Source: Fen-1273 sp963837815 (GTDB taxonomy: Bacteria; Bacteroidota; Ignavibacteria; UBA10030; UBA6906). From it: a DNA stretch of 64,000 nt. Location: the NCBI GenBank assembly GCA_963837815.1, contig CAWIOS010000013.1, forward strand, positions 1,116,001-1,180,000. The letters run 5' to 3'. The position numbers and the translations under genes were made by a program. Shown here piece after piece: positions 17,997 to 26,815 of this stretch (position 1 is the first letter of the stretch; the number at the start of each line of letters is the position of its first letter). Under the pieces are notes generated by a model, which saw only the letters and a program-made list of their open reading frames with translations, was not told the origin of the DNA and did not search any database.

Positions 17997-19048
17997 GGAC
18001 ATTTGTCCGTCTTCCGGGGAGAGCTCTTGCGCTCGTCATGTGCGCCGCCGTGGTTGCCGGGCAGGGAATCGCCGCCGCGGACTCCACAGGATCCGGCCGT
18101 TCGTCGCAGGCGTTCATGGATGCACAGGCCGCCGCCGACACGACTCGTGTCCCCGTTGGGGATCGCTCCCCCGCTCCGCCGCTTCTTCCCCGGGAGGAGT
18201 TCACGTGGGCAGGCAACCCCCGCGTCACGATGGACGGTTCGCTCCCGAACCTCACATCCCGGATCCGCCCTCTTCCCGCTGCAATCGCTGCCGGTGCGTA
18301 TTTTGGAAGCCTTACATGGCTCCATATTTACCAGGAGCGGACGATCTGGGCGGCCGGCGCTTCGTTCCATGTCGTCGATGACTGGGATGAATCGCTGAGT
18401 GCGAACTACGGCGGCCATTTCACCGGGGGGTATTTTCTGTCATACCTTTCAACGGAGATGCTGCTCACCTCGGGGTTCAGTCTGACTGCCGCAGATCTTT
18501 TCGGCAGCATGATGGGGTTCGCCTATCAGTGGTACGTGGAAGTCCTGGACGGTTACGGCAGGGACTACGGATGGTCCCCCGGAGAGGTGACGTTTCAGTC
18601 GGCCGGGGCGGTGTACTACCTCTGCTCCTGCTATTCGCCGTTTCTCCAGAATTTCATGCCGAAGGCGGACTATTATCCGGCGCCGTGGTTCGGCGACAGG
18701 AAGAAATACCTCGCGAAGACTCCGATCGACGACTACAGTGCGTGGACGTTCTGGATGTCCGCGAACGTCTACAATCTTCTCCCCGCATCCGGGAAGAAGT
18801 ACTGGACGGACTGGCTCAATCTTGCCGTCGGATATTCCGCGCGCGATCTCGGCTACCCGGACAGGTACCGGGTTCTCGTCTTTGCCCTGGACATCAATCT
18901 TGCCAGAATCCTCCCCGAAGGGGGAGCGGTGTGGAACTGGTGGCGGCAGACGCTCGGCTTCCTGAAGATCCCGGGCCCGGCGCTCGAGTTCCAGCTCAAG
19001 AGGGAAACGCGCCTCTATCTCCTGTATCCGTTCAAAATGAACTTCTGA
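17993..19048 (+). CDS. DUF2279-like membrane/periplasmic protein
   Basis: 351 residues with a signal sequence, then hydrophobic helices (LPAAIAAGAYFGSLTWLHIY) and many aromatic residues. It resembles the DUF2279 group of predicted periplasmic or outer-membrane proteins found in Bacteroidota. The start overlaps the czcA stop by four bases, so translation is coupled. Function is unknown. Confidence 0.6.
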   Translation: MRTFVRLPGRALALVMCAAVVAGQGIAAADSTGSGRSSQAFMDAQAAADTTRVPVGDRSPAPPLLPREEFTWAGNPRVTMDGSLPNLTSRIRPLPAAIAAGAYFGSLTWLHIYQERTIWAAGASFHVVDDWDESLSANYGGHFTGGYFLSYLSTEMLLTSGFSLTAADLFGSMMGFAYQWYVEVLDGYGRDYGWSPGEVTFQSAGAVYYLCSCYSPFLQNFMPKADYYPAPWFGDRKKYLAKTPIDDYSAWTFWMSANVYNLLPASGKKYWTDWLNLAVGYSARDLGYPDRYRVLVFALDINLARILPEGGAVWNWWRQTLGFLKIPGPALEFQLKRETRLYLLYPFKMNF

Positions 19049-19064
19049 TCGGTTCCTGAACGCC

Positions 19065-19730
19065 ATGGCCCTTGATCACACGCCGTCCGCCCGCGGGTTG
19101 TTCCGGGCTCCGTATCTTCTTCTCCTCCTGGCGTCATCGACACCGGCGACACTCGCCCAGGAAAAAGTCACCGTCGGGGTCGGGGTCAGCTTCAACCCTG
19201 CGGCAGTTGCGGGGGACAACAGTTCACACTTCCAGATCCCCGGGATGGCGGACTACTACGTGACCGCGCAGATCGGGGACATCCTGCGCACCGAGGTTCA
19301 GTTCGGCATTCTCATTCGATCCAGCGATCAGACATACGGTGATTCGCTCGGGGAGTTCAACGGACATACGTCGGGGGTCGTCATGCGGTTTGGTTTCGGT
19401 GCGTTCTACACGTGGCGCCCGGATTCGTCGTTCACGGTTTATGCGGGTCCACGCACAGGCGTGATGGCTTCAAGCGACTACCTGACATTCTCACGGACGT
19501 CGGCGGGGTACGCCGACCAGAAAACAATTTGGGGGGCGTTCTTCATCAGCGGGTGCTTCGGCGCCGAGTACGCGCTCACGCGTCATCTCTCACTCGGGGG
19601 AGAGTTCCAGTTCACAAGCACCGGATTCGGCGTCCCGAACGAAACGCCCCCCGCGACGGGATATCCGCGGGATTATAAAGAGAGCGTCCTGTCGACGGAC
19701 GCGCTCGTCTTCATCCGGTTCTTCTTTTAG
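19065..19730 (+). CDS. predicted outer-membrane beta-barrel protein
   Basis: 221 residues with a signal peptide ending ATLAQ and repeated amphipathic strands (GVGVSFNPAAVA, VVMRFGFGAFYTWRP), ending in IRFFF with a terminal Phe as in many outer-membrane barrels. It resembles small OmpW/Opr-like barrels but I recognise no exact family. It lies 16 bases after the DUF2279-like gene in the efflux operon. Confidence 0.6.
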   Translation: MALDHTPSARGLFRAPYLLLLLASSTPATLAQEKVTVGVGVSFNPAAVAGDNSSHFQIPGMADYYVTAQIGDILRTEVQFGILIRSSDQTYGDSLGEFNGHTSGVVMRFGFGAFYTWRPDSSFTVYAGPRTGVMASSDYLTFSRTSAGYADQKTIWGAFFISGCFGAEYALTRHLSLGGEFQFTSTGFGVPNETPPATGYPRDYKESVLSTDALVFIRFFF

Positions 19731-19784
19731 GACAATCCGCGTCGACCGTGGATCACATTCAACCGACCTGCAATGGAGGGTTCC

Positions 19785-20084
19785 GTGCTTGAAGTCTCGA
19801 TCTTCCTCGATGAGGATGACCAGTACCAGGGGAAGCGCGCCGACGAGTACATCATGCGCTATCTCATGCATCATGGAATCCGGGGAGCGTCGGTCTTTCC
19901 GGCGTTGATGGGATACGGCCGGAAACATCATCTGCATCATACACGGGGACTGGGAAACGTCGATGAAGGACCGATCATGGTCCTGTTCATCGACGACGAG
20001 GAGAAGGTGCGGGCGGTCCTTCCCCACCTCAAAGAACTGATCAAGGACGGTTTGATCATTACAAAACGGGTCGATGCGGCATGA
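19785..20084 (+). CDS. DUF190 protein (PII-like fold), first copy
   Basis: 99 residues of the DUF190 family, small PII-like proteins often encoded next to ion transporters. The GTG at 19785 is preferred over an ATG at 19773 because GGAGGG lies between them at ribosome-site spacing and because the protein then aligns with the second copy (VLEVSIFLDEDD against MMLQVQLFLDEED). It ends KDGLIITKRVDAA. It probably senses a small ligand and regulates a partner, here presumably the RND pump; that is inference. Confidence 0.8.
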   Translation: MLEVSIFLDEDDQYQGKRADEYIMRYLMHHGIRGASVFPALMGYGRKHHLHHTRGLGNVDEGPIMVLFIDDEEKVRAVLPHLKELIKDGLIITKRVDAA

Positions 20085-20152
20085 CCGAGCCGACGGGTAA
20101 CGGGGCAGAACGCCGCCGGACCCGGAGGAACACCAATTCCGCGGAGGATGAG

Positions 20153-21067
20153 ATGGGTACACGACGAATGTACGGCACGCTGATGATGATGATCCTCGCC
20201 GCGGCGTGCCAGGCGGGGGAACCGGGTTCATGCGTCCTGATCCGCGGCGACACTTCCGGAGCGCCGGGGCCCGTCAACGCACGGCTTGACTTCCTGAGGC
20301 AATGGGATACCACGGTGAACGCACCTGGGGGAACCGCCGCGACGTCTCCCGGGCGGAAATCCGGCTGGCTCGCCGCGGGCATCTCCCTTGCACTCCCGGG
20401 AACCGGCGAACTCTACAGCGGTGACTACCTGAAATCAGCCATTTTCCTCGCCGTGGAGGCCACGCTCTGGGCGTACGCGTACCATTACGAACAGATGGGA
20501 AACCGCCAGACGAACTCCTTTCAGAATTTTGCCAATATCCACTGGGACGTCGTAAAGTACGCACAGTACGCACAGGATCACTACAATCCGCCGAATGGAC
20601 CATACAACTGGCTGATTCCCGGAACCGCGGGGGAACCGCCGTGGGTGAGGGTCAACTGGCAGGAGTTGAACAGGATGGAAGCCGACATCGGTGCGACGGC
20701 GGCGGGGAGTTATTATTCGCACCAGCTCCCCTCGTACAACACGCAGTCATATTACGAGCTGATCGGAAAGTATCCGCAGTATGACGAGGGCTGGGACGAC
20801 TCCGCCCCGACGTTCAACTACGGCGATCATCTGTCGAACGAGTTCCTGTATTACTCGGGTCAGCGCGGGCTTGCGAACATCTATTACCTGAGGTCGAGCC
20901 TCTTCGTCGGGATCGCGGTCGTGAACCATGTCGTCAGCGCGATCGACGCCGCGCTCACCGCGGGGTCGTACAACAGGGGGCTTCATGCATCGGTGGGGGC
21001 GCAGTCGATTCCCACGGACAGGGGCATGGTGACGGTCCCCTCGCTGTGCCTGAGGTACGGACTGTAG
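20153..21067 (+). CDS. membrane protein of the DUF5683-like type
   Basis: 304 residues with a signal sequence (MMMILAAACQAG) and a glycine-rich hydrophobic segment SLALPGTGELYSGDYLKSAIF like that of DUF5683 membrane proteins of Bacteroidota. A long aromatic, Tyr-rich middle and a second hydrophobic stretch (LFVGIAVVNHVVSAIDAAL) follow. The start at 20153 follows GCGGAGGA. Role unknown; co-directional with the efflux genes. Confidence 0.6.
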   Translation: MGTRRMYGTLMMMILAAACQAGEPGSCVLIRGDTSGAPGPVNARLDFLRQWDTTVNAPGGTAATSPGRKSGWLAAGISLALPGTGELYSGDYLKSAIFLAVEATLWAYAYHYEQMGNRQTNSFQNFANIHWDVVKYAQYAQDHYNPPNGPYNWLIPGTAGEPPWVRVNWQELNRMEADIGATAAGSYYSHQLPSYNTQSYYELIGKYPQYDEGWDDSAPTFNYGDHLSNEFLYYSGQRGLANIYYLRSSLFVGIAVVNHVVSAIDAALTAGSYNRGLHASVGAQSIPTDRGMVTVPSLCLRYGL

Positions 21068-21134
21068 AAGAGGTCAGCAGCGCGGAACGATCTGCATTAA
21101 TGCACAATCACCTATCAGCAGGAGAGACACGACG

Positions 21135-21365
21135 ATGAAAAACCAGCCGATCGACGGTATCGAAATTCCCTACGCTCTCGGCGCAATCGAAAAGATCGAC
21201 CCCGGCATTGTGGGCCACGCCACGCTGTTCACGCATCAGGGGAACCTCGTAGTCACTGCCGAATTGCGGGGGAATATCCGGGAGTCCCTGATCGCGGACT
21301 ACAACAAACGATCACGGGATGCATCTCCGGAGATTATCATGTACAGCGGATCGAGGGCCGCATAA
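21135..21365 (+). CDS. small hypothetical protein
   Basis: 76 residues with no recognised family. A strong CAGGAGAG site lies before the ATG and codon use fits the GC-rich surroundings. It carries no signal peptide. It sits alone between the DUF5683-like gene and the second DUF190 gene. Confidence 0.55.
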   Translation: MKNQPIDGIEIPYALGAIEKIDPGIVGHATLFTHQGNLVVTAELRGNIRESLIADYNKRSRDASPEIIMYSGSRAA

Positions 21366-21600
21366 GGGCCCTCCGATCGCCGGTTCCTTGCCTTGGTTAT
21401 GGTACGTTCAACGTGCGATAACAGCACCCCGCAGTGACCCGCAACACCCGCGCCGCACACCGGCATATTTCCCCTTCAGCGTCGAGCGGATTGTCGGGAA
21501 TTCCCTCGCATTCACAATCCGTCCTTGATTCTCACCCCCGCAGCGGATACCTTATGTCCGCCATCGGTCCGTCATCCCAACCACAGAAAGGCCCGATCCC

Positions 21601-21903
21601 ATGATGCTCCAGGTTCAGCTTTTCCTCGACGAGGAAGACTCCTTTCAGGATTACCCGTCTTCAGAACATATCCTGCGTTACCTTCTCCACCACAAAATCA
21701 TGGGCGCGACGATGTTCCGCGGGCACATGGGGTTCGGAGCACGCAGGCATCTGAACGCGCCACGGCGGATCGCCGCGAGCGATGCGAACCCGGTCCTGAT
21801 TCTCTTTATTGACGAAGAGGAGAAGGTGCACCAAGTGCTCCCCCACCTCCGGGAGGTACTGGGGGACGGCCTGATCGTTTCGCAAAAGGTTGAGCGGCTA
21901 TGA
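21601..21903 (+). CDS. DUF190 protein (PII-like fold), second copy
   Basis: 100 residues, clearly homologous to the copy at 19785 (RYLLHHKIMGATMFRGHMGFG against RYLMHHGIRGASVF). Its stop overlaps the start of the second czcA (TATGA), so the two are translationally coupled. That tight link is the best sign that this protein serves the pump. Confidence 0.82.
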   Translation: MMLQVQLFLDEEDSFQDYPSSEHILRYLLHHKIMGATMFRGHMGFGARRHLNAPRRIAASDANPVLILFIDEEEKVHQVLPHLREVLGDGLIVSQKVERL

Positions 21904-24900
21904 TCCGGAGACTGCTCGACTACTCTCTGAGCCAGCCCCTTGTCACGCTTGTCCTCGCTCTGGGCATCATCGCCGCCGGGATGTGGTCATGGACCACGCT
22001 CATGAAGGTGGCCTACCCGGACGTCGGCGACACCCAGGTCACCGTCATCACGATGTTCCCCGGAAGGGCTGCCGAAGAGGTAGAACAGCAGATCACCCTT
22101 CCCATCGAGCGTGAACTCAATGCGGTCCCCCGCGTCATCACCCGGCGGTCCAAAACGATCTTCGGGCTGTCGGTTATCATGCTTACGTTTGAAGACGGCG
22201 TCGACGACTATTTCGCACGCCAGCGCGTCCTGGAGAAACTCAACGACGTCATCCTCCCGGACGGCGTGCAACCGCAGCTCGGCCCCCTGACGGGCCCGGT
22301 GGACGAGGTCTTCCGGTACGTTATCGAGGCGACGGAATCCTACACGCCGATGGACGTCCGCACGCTGCAGGACTGGGTCGTTATCCCGCGGATGCTGCAG
22401 GTCCCGGGGGTCGCCGACGTCATCAATTTCGGCGGCCTTGTCAAGCAATACCACGTCATTACCGACCCCCAGAAACTGATCCGGTACAATCTCACGCTGC
22501 AGAATGTCATCGATGCCATCACCGCGAACAACCTGAACACGGGCGGAAACGTCATCGAACGCGGCGACCAGGCGTTCGTCGTGCGCGGCATCGGCGCAAT
22601 TCACTCGAAGGAGGGGATCGAAAAGATCCCGGTGACCTCCGCGGGCGGAGTTCCCGTGCAGATCAGAAACCTTGCCACCGTGGAGGAATCCCCGCTCCCG
22701 CCGACGGGCGTTCTCGGCTACACCATCCGCACGGGCGACACAGCGCTCGTCGACGTCAATTCGAGCGTCCAGGGTCTTGTGGCGATGAGGCGGGGAGAAA
22801 ATCCCTCAGAAGTCGTCGAGGCCCTGAAGGAACGCGTGAAAGAGATCAACGAGAACGATCTCCCCGAGGGGGTGCGCCTCAGGGTCACGTATGACAGGAG
22901 CCAGCTCGTCCAGTATACGATCGAGACGGTCTCCCGCACGCTCCTGGAGGGGATCACCATCGTCCTCGTTGTGCTTCTGTTTTTCATGGGGAGTTTTCGT
23001 GCGGCGCTCGTCGTCGCCACCACGATACCCGTTTCGATGCTCTTCGCATTCTGCCTCATGAAGCTTACCGACATACCCGCAAGCCTTCTCTCGCTCGGCG
23101 CGGTGGATTTCGGGATCATCGTGGACGGCGCCGTTGTGATGGTGGAAAACATCATGCGGCGCTACCGTGACGTCACACCGGAGGAGCGGAAGCTCGGCAT
23201 CAACCGTTTCACGCTGAATTCGGCCCAGGAGGTGGGGAGGGAGATATTCTTCTCGATCGCGATCATCATACTCGCCTACCTGCCGATTTTTTCGTTCCAG
23301 CGCGTGGAGGGAAAGCTCTTCTCCCCGATGGCATATACGCTTGCCTTCGCAATCACGGGCTCCCTCCTCCTGGCGCTCACGGTGATCCCGGTGCTGATGA
23401 GCTTCATGTACAGAAAACATTTCGAGTCACAGGTGTCCGGGTCGCTCGAATGGCGCAATCCGGTGTATGCCTGGGTCGCGGAACGGTACGACCGCACAAT
23501 CGCCGTGCTGACGCGCCGCGCCGGCTGGACGGTCGCCGCGGCGACGGCCGTCGTCGTCGTCGTCTCGGTCGTCGGTTTCAGGAGCGTCGGCACCGAGTTC
23601 CTCCCCGAGCTCGACGAGGGATCGTTTAACATCCGGTGCTTCTTCCCCGTGGGGATATCCCTCGATGCTGCACAACGATACTGCCCTGTGATCCGGCGCG
23701 TAATCAGCAGCCACAAGCCCGTGGATGTCGTTCTCACGCAGCTTGGCCGCAACGACGACGGCACCGATCCGTACGGCCCCAACCGGCTCGAGATCTTCGT
23801 GGGACTGAAGGACTACGCCACGTGGACGAAGGGGACGTCGAAAAAGGAACTCCTCACGCAGATAAAGTCCGAGCTCGAGAATGCGGTGCCGGGCGCCCTG
23901 TTTTCCTTCTCCCAGCCCATTCTCGACAACGTGACGGAAGCCGTCACCGGAAGCGTTGCCGACCTCGCGGTACTCATCAACGGGAGCGATCTCGACTTCA
24001 TGCGGGCAAAGGCCGACAGCATCCTGACAATCATACGCACAGTGCAGGGCGCATCGGAATCGGGAATTGAACAGGAAGGAAACCAGGCGCAGCTCACCGT
24101 CACCATCGATCTTGATGCGGCGGCCAGGTTCGGCATCAACGTCGTGGACGTCCAGCGGATGATCGAAGCGGCGATCGGCGGCCGCCCGGTGAGCAAGCTC
24201 TACGAAGGCGAGCGGAGATTTGACATCGTCGTCCGTTATTCCCCGGAGTACCGTTCATCCATCGACGCCGTCCGGTCGCTCCTCGTGTTCTCTCCGGTGA
24301 AGGGGAGAATCCCCCTCTCGCAGCTCGCGTCGGTCACGCTTGTGGACGGGGCCACGGTCATTCAGCGGGAGGAAGGAAAGCGGCAGATCTCGGTGCGGAC
24401 GAATATCCGGGGACGCGACCAGGGAAGTTTCGTGGCAGAGGCACAGGCCAGAGTCAACGGCGCGGTGGCGCTCCCCCGCGGGTATGCCATCACGTGGGGC
24501 GGTCAGTTCGAAAACCTCTCGAGGGCGGCCGGGCGCCTGGAGATCGTGATCCCCCTCACCATCGGGATCATCTTTCTGATTCTGTTCGCGCTCTTCAGGG
24601 ACGTGCGGCGCGTCGCCATCGCGATGTCCAGTATTCCCTTCGCGCTTATCGGCGGCATCATCGCCCTGCTCCTCCGGGGCTACAGCTTCAATGTCTCCGC
24701 GGGCGTCGGGTTCATCTCTCTCTTCGGGGTGTCCATCATCGCCGGCGTCCTTTTTGTCTCGCGGACCACCCGCCTCATCGAAGACCAGGGGCTGGACGCC
24801 GGGGAGGCGGTCCATCGGGCCGCTCTCATTCAGCTCCGGCCGAATCTCATGACGATGATGCTTGCACTGCTGGGGTTGATACCTGCGGCGCTTGCGAGCG

Positions 24901-25055
24901 GGATCGGCTCAGACGTGCAGAGGCCGCTCGCCACGGTTATTGTGGGCGGGTTGTTTTCCGCGATTTTCCTGGCGCTGCCGGTGTTGCCGTCGATCTACCT
25001 TGTTCTCGCGGGGCGCGCGCGGAACGCGGCGAACGGCGCCGGCCCGAGAGTCTGA
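21900..25055 (+). CDS. CzcA-type heavy-metal RND pump (second copy)
   Basis: 1051 residues, parallel to the first czcA along its whole length. TM4 again has DFGIIVDGAVVMVEN near residue 400. No second czcB or czcC accompanies it, so it must share the adaptor and channel encoded at 11967-14232 or use ones elsewhere. The duplication of pump plus DUF190 within 8 kb suggests divergence for another ion or for another expression condition. It converges with the histidine kinase gene, whose stop lies 10 bases away. Confidence 0.9.
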   Translation: MIRRLLDYSLSQPLVTLVLALGIIAAGMWSWTTLMKVAYPDVGDTQVTVITMFPGRAAEEVEQQITLPIERELNAVPRVITRRSKTIFGLSVIMLTFEDGVDDYFARQRVLEKLNDVILPDGVQPQLGPLTGPVDEVFRYVIEATESYTPMDVRTLQDWVVIPRMLQVPGVADVINFGGLVKQYHVITDPQKLIRYNLTLQNVIDAITANNLNTGGNVIERGDQAFVVRGIGAIHSKEGIEKIPVTSAGGVPVQIRNLATVEESPLPPTGVLGYTIRTGDTALVDVNSSVQGLVAMRRGENPSEVVEALKERVKEINENDLPEGVRLRVTYDRSQLVQYTIETVSRTLLEGITIVLVVLLFFMGSFRAALVVATTIPVSMLFAFCLMKLTDIPASLLSLGAVDFGIIVDGAVVMVENIMRRYRDVTPEERKLGINRFTLNSAQEVGREIFFSIAIIILAYLPIFSFQRVEGKLFSPMAYTLAFAITGSLLLALTVIPVLMSFMYRKHFESQVSGSLEWRNPVYAWVAERYDRTIAVLTRRAGWTVAAATAVVVVVSVVGFRSVGTEFLPELDEGSFNIRCFFPVGISLDAAQRYCPVIRRVISSHKPVDVVLTQLGRNDDGTDPYGPNRLEIFVGLKDYATWTKGTSKKELLTQIKSELENAVPGALFSFSQPILDNVTEAVTGSVADLAVLINGSDLDFMRAKADSILTIIRTVQGASESGIEQEGNQAQLTVTIDLDAAARFGINVVDVQRMIEAAIGGRPVSKLYEGERRFDIVVRYSPEYRSSIDAVRSLLVFSPVKGRIPLSQLASVTLVDGATVIQREEGKRQISVRTNIRGRDQGSFVAEAQARVNGAVALPRGYAITWGGQFENLSRAAGRLEIVIPLTIGIIFLILFALFRDVRRVAIAMSSIPFALIGGIIALLLRGYSFNVSAGVGFISLFGVSIIAGVLFVSRTTRLIEDQGLDAGEAVHRAALIQLRPNLMTMMLALLGLIPAALASGIGSDVQRPLATVIVGGLFSAIFLALPVLPSIYLVLAGRARNAANGAGPRV

Positions 25056-25065
25056 CCGGGGGGGA

Positions 25066-26426
25066 TCAGCGCGTGAACGTGATGCTGACCCTGTTCCCCG
25101 GCGTGCCGCGGAGCGTCATCTCTCCCCCGATCTGCTCGCACAACATCTTCACGAGCGGAAGTCCCATGCTCCCGGGCGCGTTCATGTCAAATCCCGCCGG
25201 AAGGCCGACCCCGTCGTCCGCGATGGCCAGCGTAATACGGCCGTTCTCCTCCCGCAGTTCAACGCGGATCTCCCCCCCCGGTCCGCCGGAAATGCGTATT
25301 TCACGGCGTTCGTCAGGAGCTCGTTCAGGATCAATCCCAGCGGCACGGCCCGCTTGACGTCGAGCGAGACCATGTCAAGCCCGGTGGAGAGGGTGAGCCG
25401 GTCGGAGCCGACGACGTAGGTCCGGAAGACCGTCGCGGCGAGTTTGTCGAGATAGCCCCGCAGATCAATGTTTCCAGGATCCCCCGAATTGAAAAGCTGA
25501 TCGTACAGCGTCGACATGGAATAGATGCGGGTCTGCGCCTCGCGGAACACCTGCTTCGCATTTTCATCCGTGATCCTCCGCATTTCGAGCCCCAGGAGGC
25601 TGGAGATGATCGCCAGGTTGTTCTTGACGCGGTGCTGGAGCTCCCTCAGCAGCATCTCTTTCTCGAGCACGGTATTCTGGAGGGCTTCCTCCGCTTTGTG
25701 CCGCCGCGCGACCTCCTCCGTCAGTTCAGCGTTGACGCGTTCAAGAACTTCGGTGCGTTCCCGCACGCGCGTCTCGAGACCGTCGTTAATACCGCGGATA
25801 TCCTCCTTCCCCTTTTCAAGCTGCTTCCGGAGGAAAAAACCTTTCCGCGCATCGCGCTCGATCGAATAGGAGGCGATCATTCCGATGACCGCCACGGCGC
25901 CGAAGACGAAGGCATTCCCCAGAAGGACGATCCCCTGGCCGTCCGGCGAACCGGCACCGGCTAGGCCGTACATCAGGACGATGATCCAGGCGGCGGCCGT
26001 TCCCCAGATGAACCGCAGCCGGAGCACGGTGCATCCGAACATGACGACGAGTATGAGCCCGCTGGAATACAAGGACCTGGCAGCCGGCAGCGCCAGCAGG
26101 ATCATGGCGATGCAGCCGGCGCCTGCGATGACGAGGACGGCAGCCTGCGCAATGTGATAGTATTTCCGGATCCCCTTCCAGTACGAGAGGAGAAAGAGGA
26201 GGATCGCCAGGGGGATCAGGACCGCGAACCGGATCGTCCATATCGTCGATTTCCCGGCGGGCGCCAGATACGGGTCGACCACGGCGAACAGTGCGATGAT
26301 CACTGCTCCCAGGACAATGGAAGTCCTGATTTCTTTCAGCGAACCGAGGAAATGGTCTTCAAGGAACTCGTTTTCGAGTATCCCGTCTCCGCCGGAAAAT
26401 GCAAGAGTGAACGGATTCAGGTGCAT
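25066..26426 (-). CDS. membrane sensor histidine kinase (HisKA_2 type), one frameshift
   Basis: The N-terminal ~190 residues hold about six membrane helices. A coiled coil follows (KGKEDIRGINDGLETRVRER), then a HisKA_2 phospho-acceptor motif (LRELQHRVKNNLAIISSLL) and an ATPase domain with N box LILNELLTNAVKYAF. After an 8-G run (25272-25279 on the plus strand) the frame shifts. One added G restores GEIRVELREENG, the G1 box IADDGVGLP, the G2 box GSMGLPLVKML and a stop at 25066. As written, the kinase lacks its G boxes. The ATG at 26426 is one possible start; 26495 is another, and neither has a good ribosome site. It may control the efflux genes, but no response regulator is adjacent. Confidence 0.78.
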
Positions 26427-26815
26427 GACGGTATGATCGGCTCGGCTCTTGTTGACAGAGAACGGCGCAGACAGTCGTCGTCGTGTAGACATCAAGCATT
26501 CACGTGAGAGTGATGGGCGGGAGAGAGAAGAACTGAGTACAGAATATCACAAGGGAATATACGGGAGGGGAGTGCAAATTGCGAGAGAGAATGCCCCGCG
26601 CGGCGGTTTTTATTATTGTTCTCTTTTCGCAATTAACTTTGTGACCTTTCTCCGTGCGATGTTCATCGGTCAAGCGACTTCACTGATTTCTGTTTCATCT
26701 TCGCGATGAATCGCGCATGGCGGAGGTGACATCTTTCATTCCCGGCACGTTGAGCATGGAGGCGCAGTGACCATTCCTCAATTGTCGTTATGTCACAACC
26801 CCGAAGCTGGCAACA
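26427..26815. other. intergenic stretch
   Basis: About 390 bases between the kinase start and the end of the beta-helix gene. I see no convincing gene, terminator or repeat; a promoter for the kinase must lie in its left part. Confidence 0.4.
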
